Origin: JALVIU01 sp964462295
Lineage (GTDB): Bacteria > Atribacterota > JALVIU01
NCBI GenBank assembly: GCA_964462295.1
Contig: CAYWXH010000045.1
Coordinates: 1 to 12,169, forward strand
Reading direction: 5' to 3'
Length of the DNA stretch: 12,169 nt
Below, piece by piece: positions 1 through 6,991 of this stretch; the stretch's first letter is position 1; each line of letters opens with the position of its first letter. The notes beneath the pieces are model-generated. The model was not told where the DNA came from. It saw only the letters and a list, made by a program, of their open reading frames with translations, and did not search any database. The position numbers were made by a program, and so were the translations under genes.

Positions 1-44
1 AAAGACTATAAGAGAAAGAGAAACTATAGATAATATGTTTTCAC

Positions 45-1148
45 TTATCCCAGAGTAGAGAAGTCTTCTTCTCTACTCTCTTTCTTTTTTTGTTTATACT
101 TCCTTTTATCCTCATACATCCTTTCGTCAGATAATTTAACCATTTCTTCCGGATCTTTTACCTCCTTTATATCTGAATAACCTGCACTTATCGTAACCTC
201 TCCATTGAATCCATCTATAGGGGATGTGGCATTCCATTCTTTTAATTTTTCCCTAATCTTTTTCACCACCAATTCAGCATCCTCTTTTGAGGTCTCAGGT
301 AAAAGAAGTATAATTTCATCTCCTCCATATCTTACAGGTATATCAATAGACCTTATGTTTTCTCTAATAATTCTACTTACCTCCCTTAGCACCATATCTC
401 CTGCAAGGTGTCCAAAATTATCGTTTATATATTTAAAATCATTTATATCGAACATTACGAGAGATAGGTTTCGCCTATACCTATTTGCCCTTACAAATTC
501 TCTATGAAATGTGTCATCAAAAAACCGTCTATTGTAAAGACCTGTAAGCGTATCTATTACTGCAAGGGACATAATTTCTTCATAAAGTACACTCTGAGTA
601 ATGGCATTGGAAAGATAACTCAATATACTTCCAAAGATCTTTATTTCATGCTCTGTAAAATCTACCTCTCTCTCTTTCCATACTATAAACACAACCCCTT
701 TAAAATTATCCTTTTCATAAAAGGCCCCTATAAGTGATGAAGAAAAATCAAAAATTGATGAATACTTTTCATCATCTTTTAATAAATTCCATCCATTTAG
801 TATTTTCTCATTCCCTTCTACTATATCTTTTATCTTTGGAAAAAAAGATATAGGCATAAAATTATAAGGCATTGTCACTGTTTCTTTATTTTTTACAAAA
901 AAACTCTCTAGTACAAGGCCATTTTTATCCCCATCCCAAACATAAATATATACTTCATCACAATCAAAGATCTTTATGGTTGCATCTCCAATCTTACGAT
1001 ATATAGTATTTTTATCCTTACTTTCAGAAAGTTCTTTATTTAGATTAAAAAAAATAAGATCAAGATTTTTTATGTAAGATTCTGCAATCTCAGAAATACC
1101 ATCTTTCTTTTCACACAAATATTTACAGAACTTATTTAATAGACTCAT
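45..1148 (-). CDS. GGDEF diguanylate cyclase with N-terminal GAF-like sensor region
   Basis: Predicted to make cyclic di-GMP from two GTP. In the 367-aa product the C-terminal GGDEF domain runs from about residue 197 to 350: entry motif LTGLYNRRFF (201-210), metal/nucleotide segment FDINDFKYIND (233-243) and the signature as GGDEI (275-279). RSID (266-269) matches the RxxD inhibitory site, so feedback inhibition by c-di-GMP is expected. Residues about 30-190 look like a GAF-type sensor fold by composition (aromatic-rich strands, then a helix leading into GGDEF), but its ligand cannot be read. No membrane segment is seen, so it is likely cytoplasmic. I chose the ATG at 1148 because AGGGGG stands 7 nt upstream; an ATG at 1175 lacks such a site. 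It overlaps the upstream gene by 17 nt, so the two are probably co-transcribed and translationally coupled. The tail is Lys/Glu-rich and contains an antisense terminator. Cyclase activity is inferred from intact motifs. Confidence 0.93.
   Translation of the reverse strand: MSLLNKFCKYLCEKKDGISEIAESYIKNLDLIFFNLNKELSESKDKNTIYRKIGDATIKIFDCDEVYIYVWDGDKNGLVLESFFVKNKETVTMPYNFMPISFFPKIKDIVEGNEKILNGWNLLKDDEKYSSIFDFSSSLIGAFYEKDNFKGVVFIVWKEREVDFTEHEIKIFGSILSYLSNAITQSVLYEEIMSLAVIDTLTGLYNRRFFDDTFHREFVRANRYRRNLSLVMFDINDFKYINDNFGHLAGDMVLREVSRIIRENIRSIDIPVRYGGDEIILLLPETSKEDAELVVKKIREKLKEWNATSPIDGFNGEVTISAGYSDIKEVKDPEEMVKLSDERMYEDKRKYKQKKKESREEDFSTLG
52..92 (+). terminator. Intrinsic terminator for a gene left of the window
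   Basis: A perfect 12-bp stem (52-63 pairing with 68-79, loop TCTT) is followed on the plus strand by a T-rich run (81-91), the form of a Rho-independent terminator. On the minus strand the same stem is followed by GGGATAAG with no U-run, so it does not work in that direction. It lies inside the last codons of the minus-strand GGDEF gene, so a plus-strand gene converging from beyond the left edge probably ends here. That gene is not visible. Confidence 0.7.
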
Positions 1149-2655
1149 ATACCAACCCCCTAAGTTCATCTTCATAATCTTTCACCTCAATTCTTACAAG
1201 TTCAGAATGTATCTTTAAAGTTATAAGTTTTTTATTTAACTCTTCTTTTTTGCTAAGAATTTTTTCTATCTTCTCTTTCGAAATATTTTTTGCCCTCTCA
1301 AATTCATATCTTATATCCTCCATATTCAAAAGATATGCCATAAGTAAAACTCTTATCTCAGATGCAGAAAGGTCTTGAAAATTCTTTAAGAAATAGCTAT
1401 TTACTTCTTCCAAATCACTCCTTTGCTTTTTTATCTTTCTAAGTTCTTGTTTTATTCTAAAATCATCAAACCTCATCTCTTTTAAATAATCCTCTCTTAA
1501 ACCAAACACAAAATCTGGATCAAACCTCTTTCGAATGGAAAATGCGTTTTCAAAATTTCTTCTTTGAAACCTGTTAAGCCTTCTCTTAGCTATATCCATT
1601 GTTTCTCCAAATATTTCAGTAAGTAATTTCTCTCTTATCTTCTTTATATCAGTTTCAATCATTTTATTATCAAACGAATTATGGTCAGGCCAAAATATAT
1701 GTTCTGCATTTATCTCATATCCCGGATATTTCTCATTTAAGAAGATCAAAGCCCTTCCTGTTCTTATCTCTATAGTTTTCATTATAGCCTTAAACCATAG
1801 TTTACCATTGAAATTGATAAGAGATAGGGCAATTTTTTCAAAAAGGGGGATGTCTACCATGGATTTAATCTCTTTAAGGACAGCATTTCCCTTCATTTGC
1901 TCAGAAAGCTTATTATCATTTAAGGTAAAGTATGCACCATCATACCAGTCCTCTAAGAGTTTAATATCATACCCTATCAGCCTCTCTTCCTCATCTATCC
2001 TTAAAGGATGGGTAAGTGCAAACATAGAAGATATCATAAACTCTTCCTCTGTCATAATCTTTCCCTCAAATGAAAGGGGTCGAAATGCATCTATCTCTTC
2101 AAGAAAAGCATAAATATCATCATTACTCTTTGGGTTAAAATTTAGATACCCTTTTGCAATATCTTCGGGAAGTTCTTTCAAAATGGAGATAAGTCTTTCT
2201 CTATATCTTTCTATCTCCTTTCTCCTTTCTATAATCTCTTCCTCTGTATGAAAAAGATAGGCCTCATCTCTAAATATGGTATCCCAAAGGTGTGAGAGAT
2301 GTTTTTTTCTCTTCGCCTTTTTTTTATCTTCTAATAAATTTAGAAAATTTGCCTGCGCTACTACTATACTTTTAGAAGCAAGGAGATTGCCTATGAATTT
2401 AAAAAAGAGCCCTAAAATACTTGCAAGTATAAAAATTATAGAAAATCCTGCAATACCACTGTATGGAAGTACAGCCTTACCAAAAAGCACTTTTGTAAAT
2501 AGATTTACAAAATAGCCCAAAAGGGCTATCATAGAGGTTCTCTTTAGGCCGTTTTTCCACAAAAATGTTCCTATAGAAGAAAGTATGTACGGAATATCGA
2601 GTAGGGCCTTTATATCCAAAATAGCATCTCTAATATCCTTTAAAAGGCCTAACAT
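1132..2655 (-). CDS. Unrecognised membrane-anchored protein co-transcribed with the GGDEF gene
   Basis: I do not recognise the family. From the chosen start the product is 507 aa. Two hydrophobic segments (about 41-58 and 65-90, the second GFSIIFILASILGLFF-like) suggest a membrane hairpin. A very basic stretch, KKKAKRKK (111-118), follows and should be cytoplasmic. The remaining 390 residues are charged and mostly helical, with a Lys/Glu-rich, coiled-coil-like end from about residue 445. No signal peptide, catalytic signature or nucleotide-binding motif was found. The ATG at 2655 is preferred because AAGGAG lies 6 nt upstream and a good promoter (2683-2712) places the transcript start near 2676. 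The open frame continues upstream to a TTG at 2748, but that part would cover the promoter and has no ribosome binding site. Overlap with the GGDEF gene suggests a shared role, perhaps as a membrane partner or sensor for c-di-GMP signalling; that is inference only. Confidence 0.8.
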   Translation of the reverse strand: MLGLLKDIRDAILDIKALLDIPYILSSIGTFLWKNGLKRTSMIALLGYFVNLFTKVLFGKAVLPYSGIAGFSIIFILASILGLFFKFIGNLLASKSIVVAQANFLNLLEDKKKAKRKKHLSHLWDTIFRDEAYLFHTEEEIIERRKEIERYRERLISILKELPEDIAKGYLNFNPKSNDDIYAFLEEIDAFRPLSFEGKIMTEEEFMISSMFALTHPLRIDEEERLIGYDIKLLEDWYDGAYFTLNDNKLSEQMKGNAVLKEIKSMVDIPLFEKIALSLINFNGKLWFKAIMKTIEIRTGRALIFLNEKYPGYEINAEHIFWPDHNSFDNKMIETDIKKIREKLLTEIFGETMDIAKRRLNRFQRRNFENAFSIRKRFDPDFVFGLREDYLKEMRFDDFRIKQELRKIKKQRSDLEEVNSYFLKNFQDLSASEIRVLLMAYLLNMEDIRYEFERAKNISKEKIEKILSKKEELNKKLITLKIHSELVRIEVKDYEDELRGLVYESIK

Positions 2656-2682
2656 TTCTTTCTCCTTTTCTAATTTTAACTT

Positions 2683-2712
2683 ATAATAACCTCTAATTAG
2701 CTCATTTGTCAA
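2683..2712 (-). promoter_or_regulatory. Sigma70-like promoter of the membrane protein-GGDEF operon
   Basis: On the minus strand TTGACA (2712-2707) is separated by 18 nt from TATTAT (2688-2683). Transcription should start near 2676, leaving a leader of about 20 nt with AAGGAG (2667-2662) before the ATG at 2655. It is a perfect -35 and a 5/6 -10. Its position decides the start codon of the downstream gene. Confidence 0.7.
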
Positions 2713-2843
2713 GAAAAAGAGTAAAAACAATATAATTTTTAAAATCAAACTATATTTTTTATATATTAATAAAATTTTTTATTTTTGTCTGTAAATCACT
2801 ATAAAATAAGGGAAAAATAAGGTTTTTTAAAACTTTATATATC

Positions 2844-2872
2844 TTGACTCTTATTTTTCTGTATGGTAAAAT
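2844..2872 (+). promoter_or_regulatory. Sigma70-like promoter of the NCS2 permease
   Basis: TTGACT (2844-2849), a 17-nt spacer and TAAAAT (2867-2872) form a near-consensus promoter. Transcription should begin near 2879, giving a leader of about 130 nt before the GTG at 3012, much longer than the roughly 20-40 nt implied for the other promoters in this window. Between this promoter and the divergent one (2713-2843) I see only very AT-rich DNA. Confidence 0.7.
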
Positions 2873-2886
2873 AGGTCATAAAAATT

Positions 2887-2929
2887 TTTGATTTCTTTGC
2901 GCCAAAAATAAAGAAATCAAAGGGGGTGA
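2887..2929 (+). promoter_or_regulatory. 5' leader hairpin followed by an SD-like purine tract
   Basis: A 12-bp perfect inverted repeat (2887-2898 with 2910-2921, loop GCGCCAAAAAT) starts about 8 nt after the predicted transcript start. It is followed at once by AAAGGGGGTGAG (2919-2930), which resembles an extended Shine-Dalgarno sequence but has no properly spaced ATG/GTG/TTG. The permease's own site, AAGGGAGG (2997-3003), lies 8 nt before its GTG. No T-run follows the hairpin, so it is not a plus-strand terminator, and I recognise no known purine or PyrR-type element. It may stabilise the mRNA, bind a protein or regulate translation. Confidence 0.5.
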
Positions 2930-3011
2930 GAATCAATCAAATTTAGTATTGCAATTTTATTATTTTATCCTTGTTTTTTACTTTAAACTTTAAAAGAAGG
3001 GAGGAAAAAAA

Positions 3012-4217
3012 GTGGAAGAGAGAAAACAGGCAAAACATATTGTGTATGGCCTTAATGACAAGCCACCTTTTGGACTTTGGGTTATCTTAGGTTTTCAGCA
3101 TGTATTAACCTTATTTGGAGCAACAACACTTGTACCACTTATTCTTGGACCTGCTATGGGTATGAATCAGGTCCAGATAGGGCACTTTATTAGCCAGGTA
3201 TATCTTGCAATGGGTATCGCTACACTACTCCAGGTATTTTGGATTGGTAGTGGACTACCAATTGTTCAGGGTTCTTCTTTCTCATTTCTACCACCATTTT
3301 TCTACATTATTAGTAAGACCAAAGATGGTGGTGTAAACAATGTAATGCAGGCAATTTCCGGTGCATTGATCATGGGTGGTGCAGTAGAAGCCCTCTTTGG
3401 ATATGGAAGAATTATAGGACTTTTAAAGAAGGTACTTACCCCTGTAGTTATCGGTCCTGTAATTATGCTTATAGGTTTTGGACTTGCTGATGTAGCAATT
3501 AACACTGCATCAAGCTATTGGCCAATATCTATATTGGTTGTACTCTTAATCTTCTTCTTCTCTTTGGCTGCCAAATCAAAAACTATAAACATCCTTTCCA
3601 TCATCTCTGCTGTAGTTATTGGTTATTTGGTGGCACTAGTTGGTACATTGGCACACTGGTTCCCACAGGGACATCCTGCATTTGTAAAACTTGCCGCAAT
3701 CGGACAAACTGGTTGGTTTAATGCACCTAAACTCTTCCCATATGGTGCGCCAAAATGGGATTGGGGATTCTTTGCTGCAATTCTTGCAGGATTCTTCGCA
3801 TCCATGGTAGAATCAGTAGGAGACTATCACTCAGTATCTTATGCTTCTGGTCTACCTGATCCAGATGCAGATAAGATAAACAGAGGTATCGGATCAGAAG
3901 GTGTATCTTGTATGATAAGTGGTGTACTAGGTGGTGTAGGAACAACAAGTTATACTGAAAATATTGGACTTATCAATATTACAGGTATAGCATCTCGTTA
4001 TGTTGTAGGAATGGGCGCAATAATACTCATTCTCATGAGCCTTATTGGAAAATTTGGTGCACTTGTTGCATCAATCCCATCNNNNNNNNNNNNNNNNNNN
4101 NNNNNNNNNNNNNNNNNNNNNNNNNNNNNNNNNNNNNNNNNNNNNNNNNNNNNNNNNNNNNNNNNNNNNNNNNNNNNNNNNCCAGGCACACCAGAAGAAA
4201 GAGGTATTAAAGAATAA
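3012..4217 (+). CDS. NCS2-family uracil/xanthine permease, interrupted by an assembly gap
   Basis: Predicted cytoplasmic-membrane symporter for a nucleobase (uracil, xanthine or related). The 356 residues before the gap show NCS2 features: QHVLTLFGATTLVPL (29-43), SGLPIVQGSSFSFLPP (80-95), the substrate/proton-site region ESVGDYHS with E267, and the TENIGLINIT segment (315-324), the conserved family signature with E316. Many hydrophobic helices are evident. After the N run the frame resumes as PGTPEERGIKE and stop, a typical NCS2 C-terminus, so both ends belong to one gene. NCS2 proteins are usually about 430-480 aa, so the real gap is probably longer than 100 bases and hides the last helices. 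The start is GTG with AAGGGAGG upstream. It is monocistronic: own promoter, and a terminator that includes its stop codon. Uracil and xanthine specificity cannot be separated here. Confidence 0.93.
   Translation: MEERKQAKHIVYGLNDKPPFGLWVILGFQHVLTLFGATTLVPLILGPAMGMNQVQIGHFISQVYLAMGIATLLQVFWIGSGLPIVQGSSFSFLPPFFYIISKTKDGGVNNVMQAISGALIMGGAVEALFGYGRIIGLLKKVLTPVVIGPVIMLIGFGLADVAINTASSYWPISILVVLLIFFFSLAAKSKTINILSIISAVVIGYLVALVGTLAHWFPQGHPAFVKLAAIGQTGWFNAPKLFPYGAPKWDWGFFAAILAGFFASMVESVGDYHSVSYASGLPDPDADKINRGIGSEGVSCMISGVLGGVGTTSYTENIGLINITGIASRYVVGMGAIILILMSLIGKFGALVASIPXXXXXXXXXXXXXXXXXXXXXXXXXXXXXXXXXXPGTPEERGIKE
4082..4181. other. Assembly gap of 100 N
   Basis: Exactly 100 unresolved bases, the conventional scaffold placeholder, fall within the permease gene. 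The frame is kept across the gap if it is 100 nt, but comparison with the usual NCS2 length suggests that roughly 300 or more bases may be missing. Confidence 0.97.
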
Positions 4218-4245
4218 GAGGGGCTTTCCCCTCTTATTCTTTTTC
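4211..4245 (+). terminator. Intrinsic terminator of the permease gene
   Basis: A perfect 13-bp stem (4211-4223 with 4228-4240, loop CTTT) with four G-C pairs next to the loop is followed by a T-run (4240-4244). The permease stop codon TAA (4215-4217) is inside the left arm, so translation ends in the terminator stem. It separates the permease from the arginine decarboxylase gene. Confidence 0.9.
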
Positions 4246-4260
4246 TCTCATTTTTCCCAC

Positions 4261-4289
4261 TTGACTTCCCTCAAAAACAATGATATTAT
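4261..4289 (+). promoter_or_regulatory. Extended -10 promoter of the arginine decarboxylase gene
   Basis: TTGACT (4261-4266), a 17-nt spacer and TATTAT (4284-4289), with TGA just before the -10 as an extended element. Transcription should start near 4296, about 38 nt before the ATG. It lies just after the permease terminator, so the downstream gene is an independent unit. Confidence 0.7.
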
Positions 4290-4333
4290 TGCTCTGTGGT
4301 TATAAAAGAAAAAACAAAAAGGAGTAGGAAAAT

Positions 4334-4837
4334 ATGTATGTACCTAAAAAAATCTTCCTCACAAGTGGTGTAGGTGTGCATGATGATAAGCTCACAAGTT
4401 TTGAACTTGCCCTAAGAGATGCAGGTATTTCCCCTTTTAATCTTGTAAAGGTCTCAAGCATCTTTCCTCCACATGCAGAGCTTGTAGAAAGAGAAGAGGG
4501 TTTAAAAGAGCTAAAACATGGACAAATTGTACATTGTGTAATGAGTGAACTGGCAACTCATGAACCCCATAGACTTATAACAGCATCTATAGGTCTTTCT
4601 GTACCTAAAGATCCTTCTCTCCACGGTTATCTTGCAGAATACAGTGGATTTGGTGTAACAGAGAAAGAGGCGGAAGAGAGGGCAAAAGAGATGGCAAACC
4701 ATATGTTAGAGACCCTATTTGAAGAAAACGATATAACTAGCCATATACACCTTTCTCAAAGTATAGCAAAATCTGCATATGGAGATAATAATAGAAGGTG
4801 GACAACTGTTATTGCAGCAGCAATACTTATTCCATAA
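4334..4837 (+). CDS. pdaD: Pyruvoyl-dependent arginine decarboxylase
   Basis: Converts arginine to agmatine and CO2, the first step of a polyamine route, in the cytoplasm. At 167 aa it has the usual length of PvlArgDC. The proenzyme self-cleaves at a Ser-Ser bond to give a beta chain and an alpha chain capped by a pyruvoyl group; the site here is VSSIFPP with S41/S42. Other family marks are FLTSGVGVHDDKLTSFE near the N-terminus, GYLAEYSG (98-105) with E102, a probable match to the catalytic glutamate of the archaeal enzyme, and a C-terminal WTTVIAAAI strand. The start has GGAG about 9 nt upstream. No other polyamine gene is adjacent, so the fate of agmatine is not shown. The family is best known from methanogenic archaea but also occurs in some bacteria; arginine as substrate is inferred from overall similarity. 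Confidence 0.93.
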   Translation: MYVPKKIFLTSGVGVHDDKLTSFELALRDAGISPFNLVKVSSIFPPHAELVEREEGLKELKHGQIVHCVMSELATHEPHRLITASIGLSVPKDPSLHGYLAEYSGFGVTEKEAEERAKEMANHMLETLFEENDITSHIHLSQSIAKSAYGDNNRRWTTVIAAAILIP

Positions 4838-4872
4838 CAGATATTGAGGAAAATCCCTCAATATCTGTTATG
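4833..4872. terminator. Shared convergent hairpin carrying both stop codons
   Basis: A perfect 17-bp inverted repeat (4833-4849 with 4856-4872, loop AAAATC) lies between two converging genes. The pdaD stop TAA (4835-4837) is in the left arm, and the glutamate synthase stop TAA (plus-strand tta, 4868-4870) is in the right arm. No U-run follows on either strand, so it may act as a bidirectional 3'-end stabiliser or a weak, factor-assisted terminator. Confidence 0.65.
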
Positions 4873-6991
4873 AGGTACCTACAAGTGGAATCCCTGTAAT
4901 CTCTTTGGCCTCTAATGTTAATGCCCTCAAATCTTCTCTCTCAAGATTTCGCACATCAGTTTTTCCTAAAACCTGTACCAACATAGTTAACTCATGAATT
5001 GTAGATTCTAGAAAATTCTCGATCCTCTGAGTAGCTATATCTATTTTTAACCTCTTTCGTAAGTCTGGATTCTGAGTGGCTATCCCCCATGGACACTTAC
5101 CTGAATGGCAAATTCCACATCCTTTGCACCCCATGGCTACTAAAACAGCGGTAGATATACCTACTGCATCTGCACCAAGTGCAAGGGCCTTTGCAACATC
5201 AGCTCCATTTCTTATACCCCCTGAAACAATAAGTCCTATATCATCTCTCATATTTATCTCCATCAATGCTTCATGCGCCTCTACCACTGCAGCTAATGCA
5301 GGAATACCAGTATTTTCAAGTACTATATCTGGTGCGGCACCAGTTCCACCTTGTGCACCATCTACTGTGATAATATCTGCACCTGCCTTTGCTGCAATTT
5401 TTACATCATCCTTCACCCTACCTGCTGCATATTTTATTATAATAGGGACTCTTCCTTCTGTTATCTCTCTAAGTTGGTCTATCTTCATCTTCAAATCCTC
5501 AGGGCCCACTATATCCAAATGTCTCGATGGACTTACCGCATCTGTTCCCATAGGGATTCCCCTTATAGCGGAAATTTCTGCAGATACCTTCTCAGAGAGT
5601 AAAAGTCCACCCTGACCCGCTTTAGCACCTTGACCAATCTTTATCTCTATCGCATCTGCACTTTGAAGGGCCTTTGCAGAAATACCAAATCGACCTGATG
5701 CATATTGGGCTATAAGTAATGATGCCTCTTCTCTTTCTTCTGGTAATATACCCCCTTCTCCCGTATTAACTGCTATACCAAACTTAGATGCTGCCCTTGC
5801 AATAGAAATCTTTGCCTCTTTACTTAGAGAGCCAAAGGACATAGCACCTATCACAATAGGTACACCTAAATTAAGCTTAGGACCATCTTTTCTTCCTATG
5901 GATACAGATGTATTGCATGGCTCTCTATATCCATCAATAGGCGGCCTTGAAGTTTGGGCATTTAAAAATACCAGCTCATCAAAATCAGGTAATCTTTTTC
6001 GTGCACCAGTCCCTCTTACAATGTGCTTACCACTTGAAGTTTTATATATAATTTCATCATATATATGTTTCCCCCATGTAGTATCCTCTCTTGTTGGAAG
6101 TGGCCTCACAGTAATAGCATGAGTAGGACATATATTCATACAAAACTGACAATTTACACAGTTTGCCTCATGGAGAGGGTAAACCCTTTCTTTATACCAT
6201 TCATATACCCCACTAGGGCATACTTTTACACATGCACCACAAGCAATACATACATCTTGTTTTATATCTACACTATAAGAAGGGGATAAATTTTTTAAAA
6301 CTATATTTTTCGCTATATCCTTACTTTTATAAAAAGGCCTTTTTTCCTTTATCCCTATCTTTTTAAGGGTTTGAGGGTCCACTTTTATCTTATAGCGGTC
6401 AAGTATCTCTAAGACTTCATCACGCTCTCCATCCTCAAAATCTGTAAGTGTTGCATTTTTACCAAAACTCTTAACTTTTCCGGAAAATACTATAGACCCT
6501 CCAATAATAGATTCTCCTGTATAATCACCCAGATCTCCTAATACAATAAGTTTTCCACCCATCATATATAGACCAGTCATTACTCCTACATTTCCGTTAA
6601 CAATAATAGTACCTTTTTTCATTAAGGCCCCTACTCTATCTCCTGCATCTTTCATAGATACAATGGTGCCTCCATATATACCTTGACCTAATCCGTTTCC
6701 TGCATGGCCATTTATAACAATCTCCCCACTTGTCATATTATCCCCTGTAAACCAATCTGAATTTCCATTTACATAGAGCTTTGGACCATCTATCATCGAA
6801 CCTGCATAAAATCCTACAGAGCCATCAATATGTACATCTACATCTCCCGATATGCCTAACACAAGATAGTGCCTTGCAGATAGATTCCTTATCTCTACCT
6901 TACCTGATCCATTTTGAGAAAATTCCTTAATCTTTTTATTTATCTCTCGGGGCGATAATCCTTTGGCATCTATTATCAGTCTACTTTCCAT
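4868..6991 (-). CDS. gltB: Glutamate synthase, fused GXGXG, ferredoxin and FMN synthase domains
   Basis: Predicted synthase part of a split glutamate synthase: 2-oxoglutarate plus ammonia from glutamine plus reductant gives glutamate. The 707-aa chain has three parts. Residues about 25-190 are a GXGXG beta-helix with repeated G-rich turns (GSVGFYAGSM, GNGLGQGIYGGT, GDLGDYTGES). Residues 240-295 are a two-cluster ferredoxin: C248, C251, C254, C258 and C278, C281, C284, C288. Residues about 315-690 are the FMN barrel, with IGAMSFGSLS (381-390), NTGEGG (409-414), KIGQGAKAGQGG (451-462), DGAQGGTGAAP (544-554) and a Cys-rich Fe-S loop (C622, C625, C628, C633 before PWGIATQ). GXGXG is N-terminal here, unlike the C-terminal place in canonical GltB. 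The start has AGGAGAGG upstream and overlaps the amidotransferase by 16 nt. No NAD(P)H-oxidising GltD is seen, so reduced ferredoxin is a likely donor. Related three-part enzymes such as N-methylglutamate synthase (MgsABC) and GlxBCD share these domains, so the amine acceptor is not proved. Confidence 0.9.
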   Translation of the reverse strand: MESRLIIDAKGLSPREINKKIKEFSQNGSGKVEIRNLSARHYLVLGISGDVDVHIDGSVGFYAGSMIDGPKLYVNGNSDWFTGDNMTSGEIVINGHAGNGLGQGIYGGTIVSMKDAGDRVGALMKKGTIIVNGNVGVMTGLYMMGGKLIVLGDLGDYTGESIIGGSIVFSGKVKSFGKNATLTDFEDGERDEVLEILDRYKIKVDPQTLKKIGIKEKRPFYKSKDIAKNIVLKNLSPSYSVDIKQDVCIACGACVKVCPSGVYEWYKERVYPLHEANCVNCQFCMNICPTHAITVRPLPTREDTTWGKHIYDEIIYKTSSGKHIVRGTGARKRLPDFDELVFLNAQTSRPPIDGYREPCNTSVSIGRKDGPKLNLGVPIVIGAMSFGSLSKEAKISIARAASKFGIAVNTGEGGILPEEREEASLLIAQYASGRFGISAKALQSADAIEIKIGQGAKAGQGGLLLSEKVSAEISAIRGIPMGTDAVSPSRHLDIVGPEDLKMKIDQLREITEGRVPIIIKYAAGRVKDDVKIAAKAGADIITVDGAQGGTGAAPDIVLENTGIPALAAVVEAHEALMEINMRDDIGLIVSGGIRNGADVAKALALGADAVGISTAVLVAMGCKGCGICHSGKCPWGIATQNPDLRKRLKIDIATQRIENFLESTIHELTMLVQVLGKTDVRNLEREDLRALTLEAKEITGIPLVGTS

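Noticed and set aside
2887..2921. Minus-strand intrinsic terminator
   Set aside because: A short T-run follows on the minus strand, but there is no minus-strand gene upstream of it and the stem is AT-rich; a leader element of the permease is more likely.
2926..2946. Six-codon leader peptide GTG...TAG after the permease hairpin
   Set aside because: The G-run is directly against the GTG with no spacing for a ribosome site, and the peptide has no regulatory codon run.
2880..3011. Known purine, preQ1 or PyrR-type riboswitch
   Set aside because: I cannot find the conserved core sequences of these elements; only one plain hairpin and a purine tract are visible.
5076..5615. Open frame of 179 codons on the plus strand
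   Set aside because: It lies wholly opposite the glutamate synthase FMN domain, has no ribosome site, and its Ser/Pro/Ala-rich product is the usual artefact of an antisense frame.
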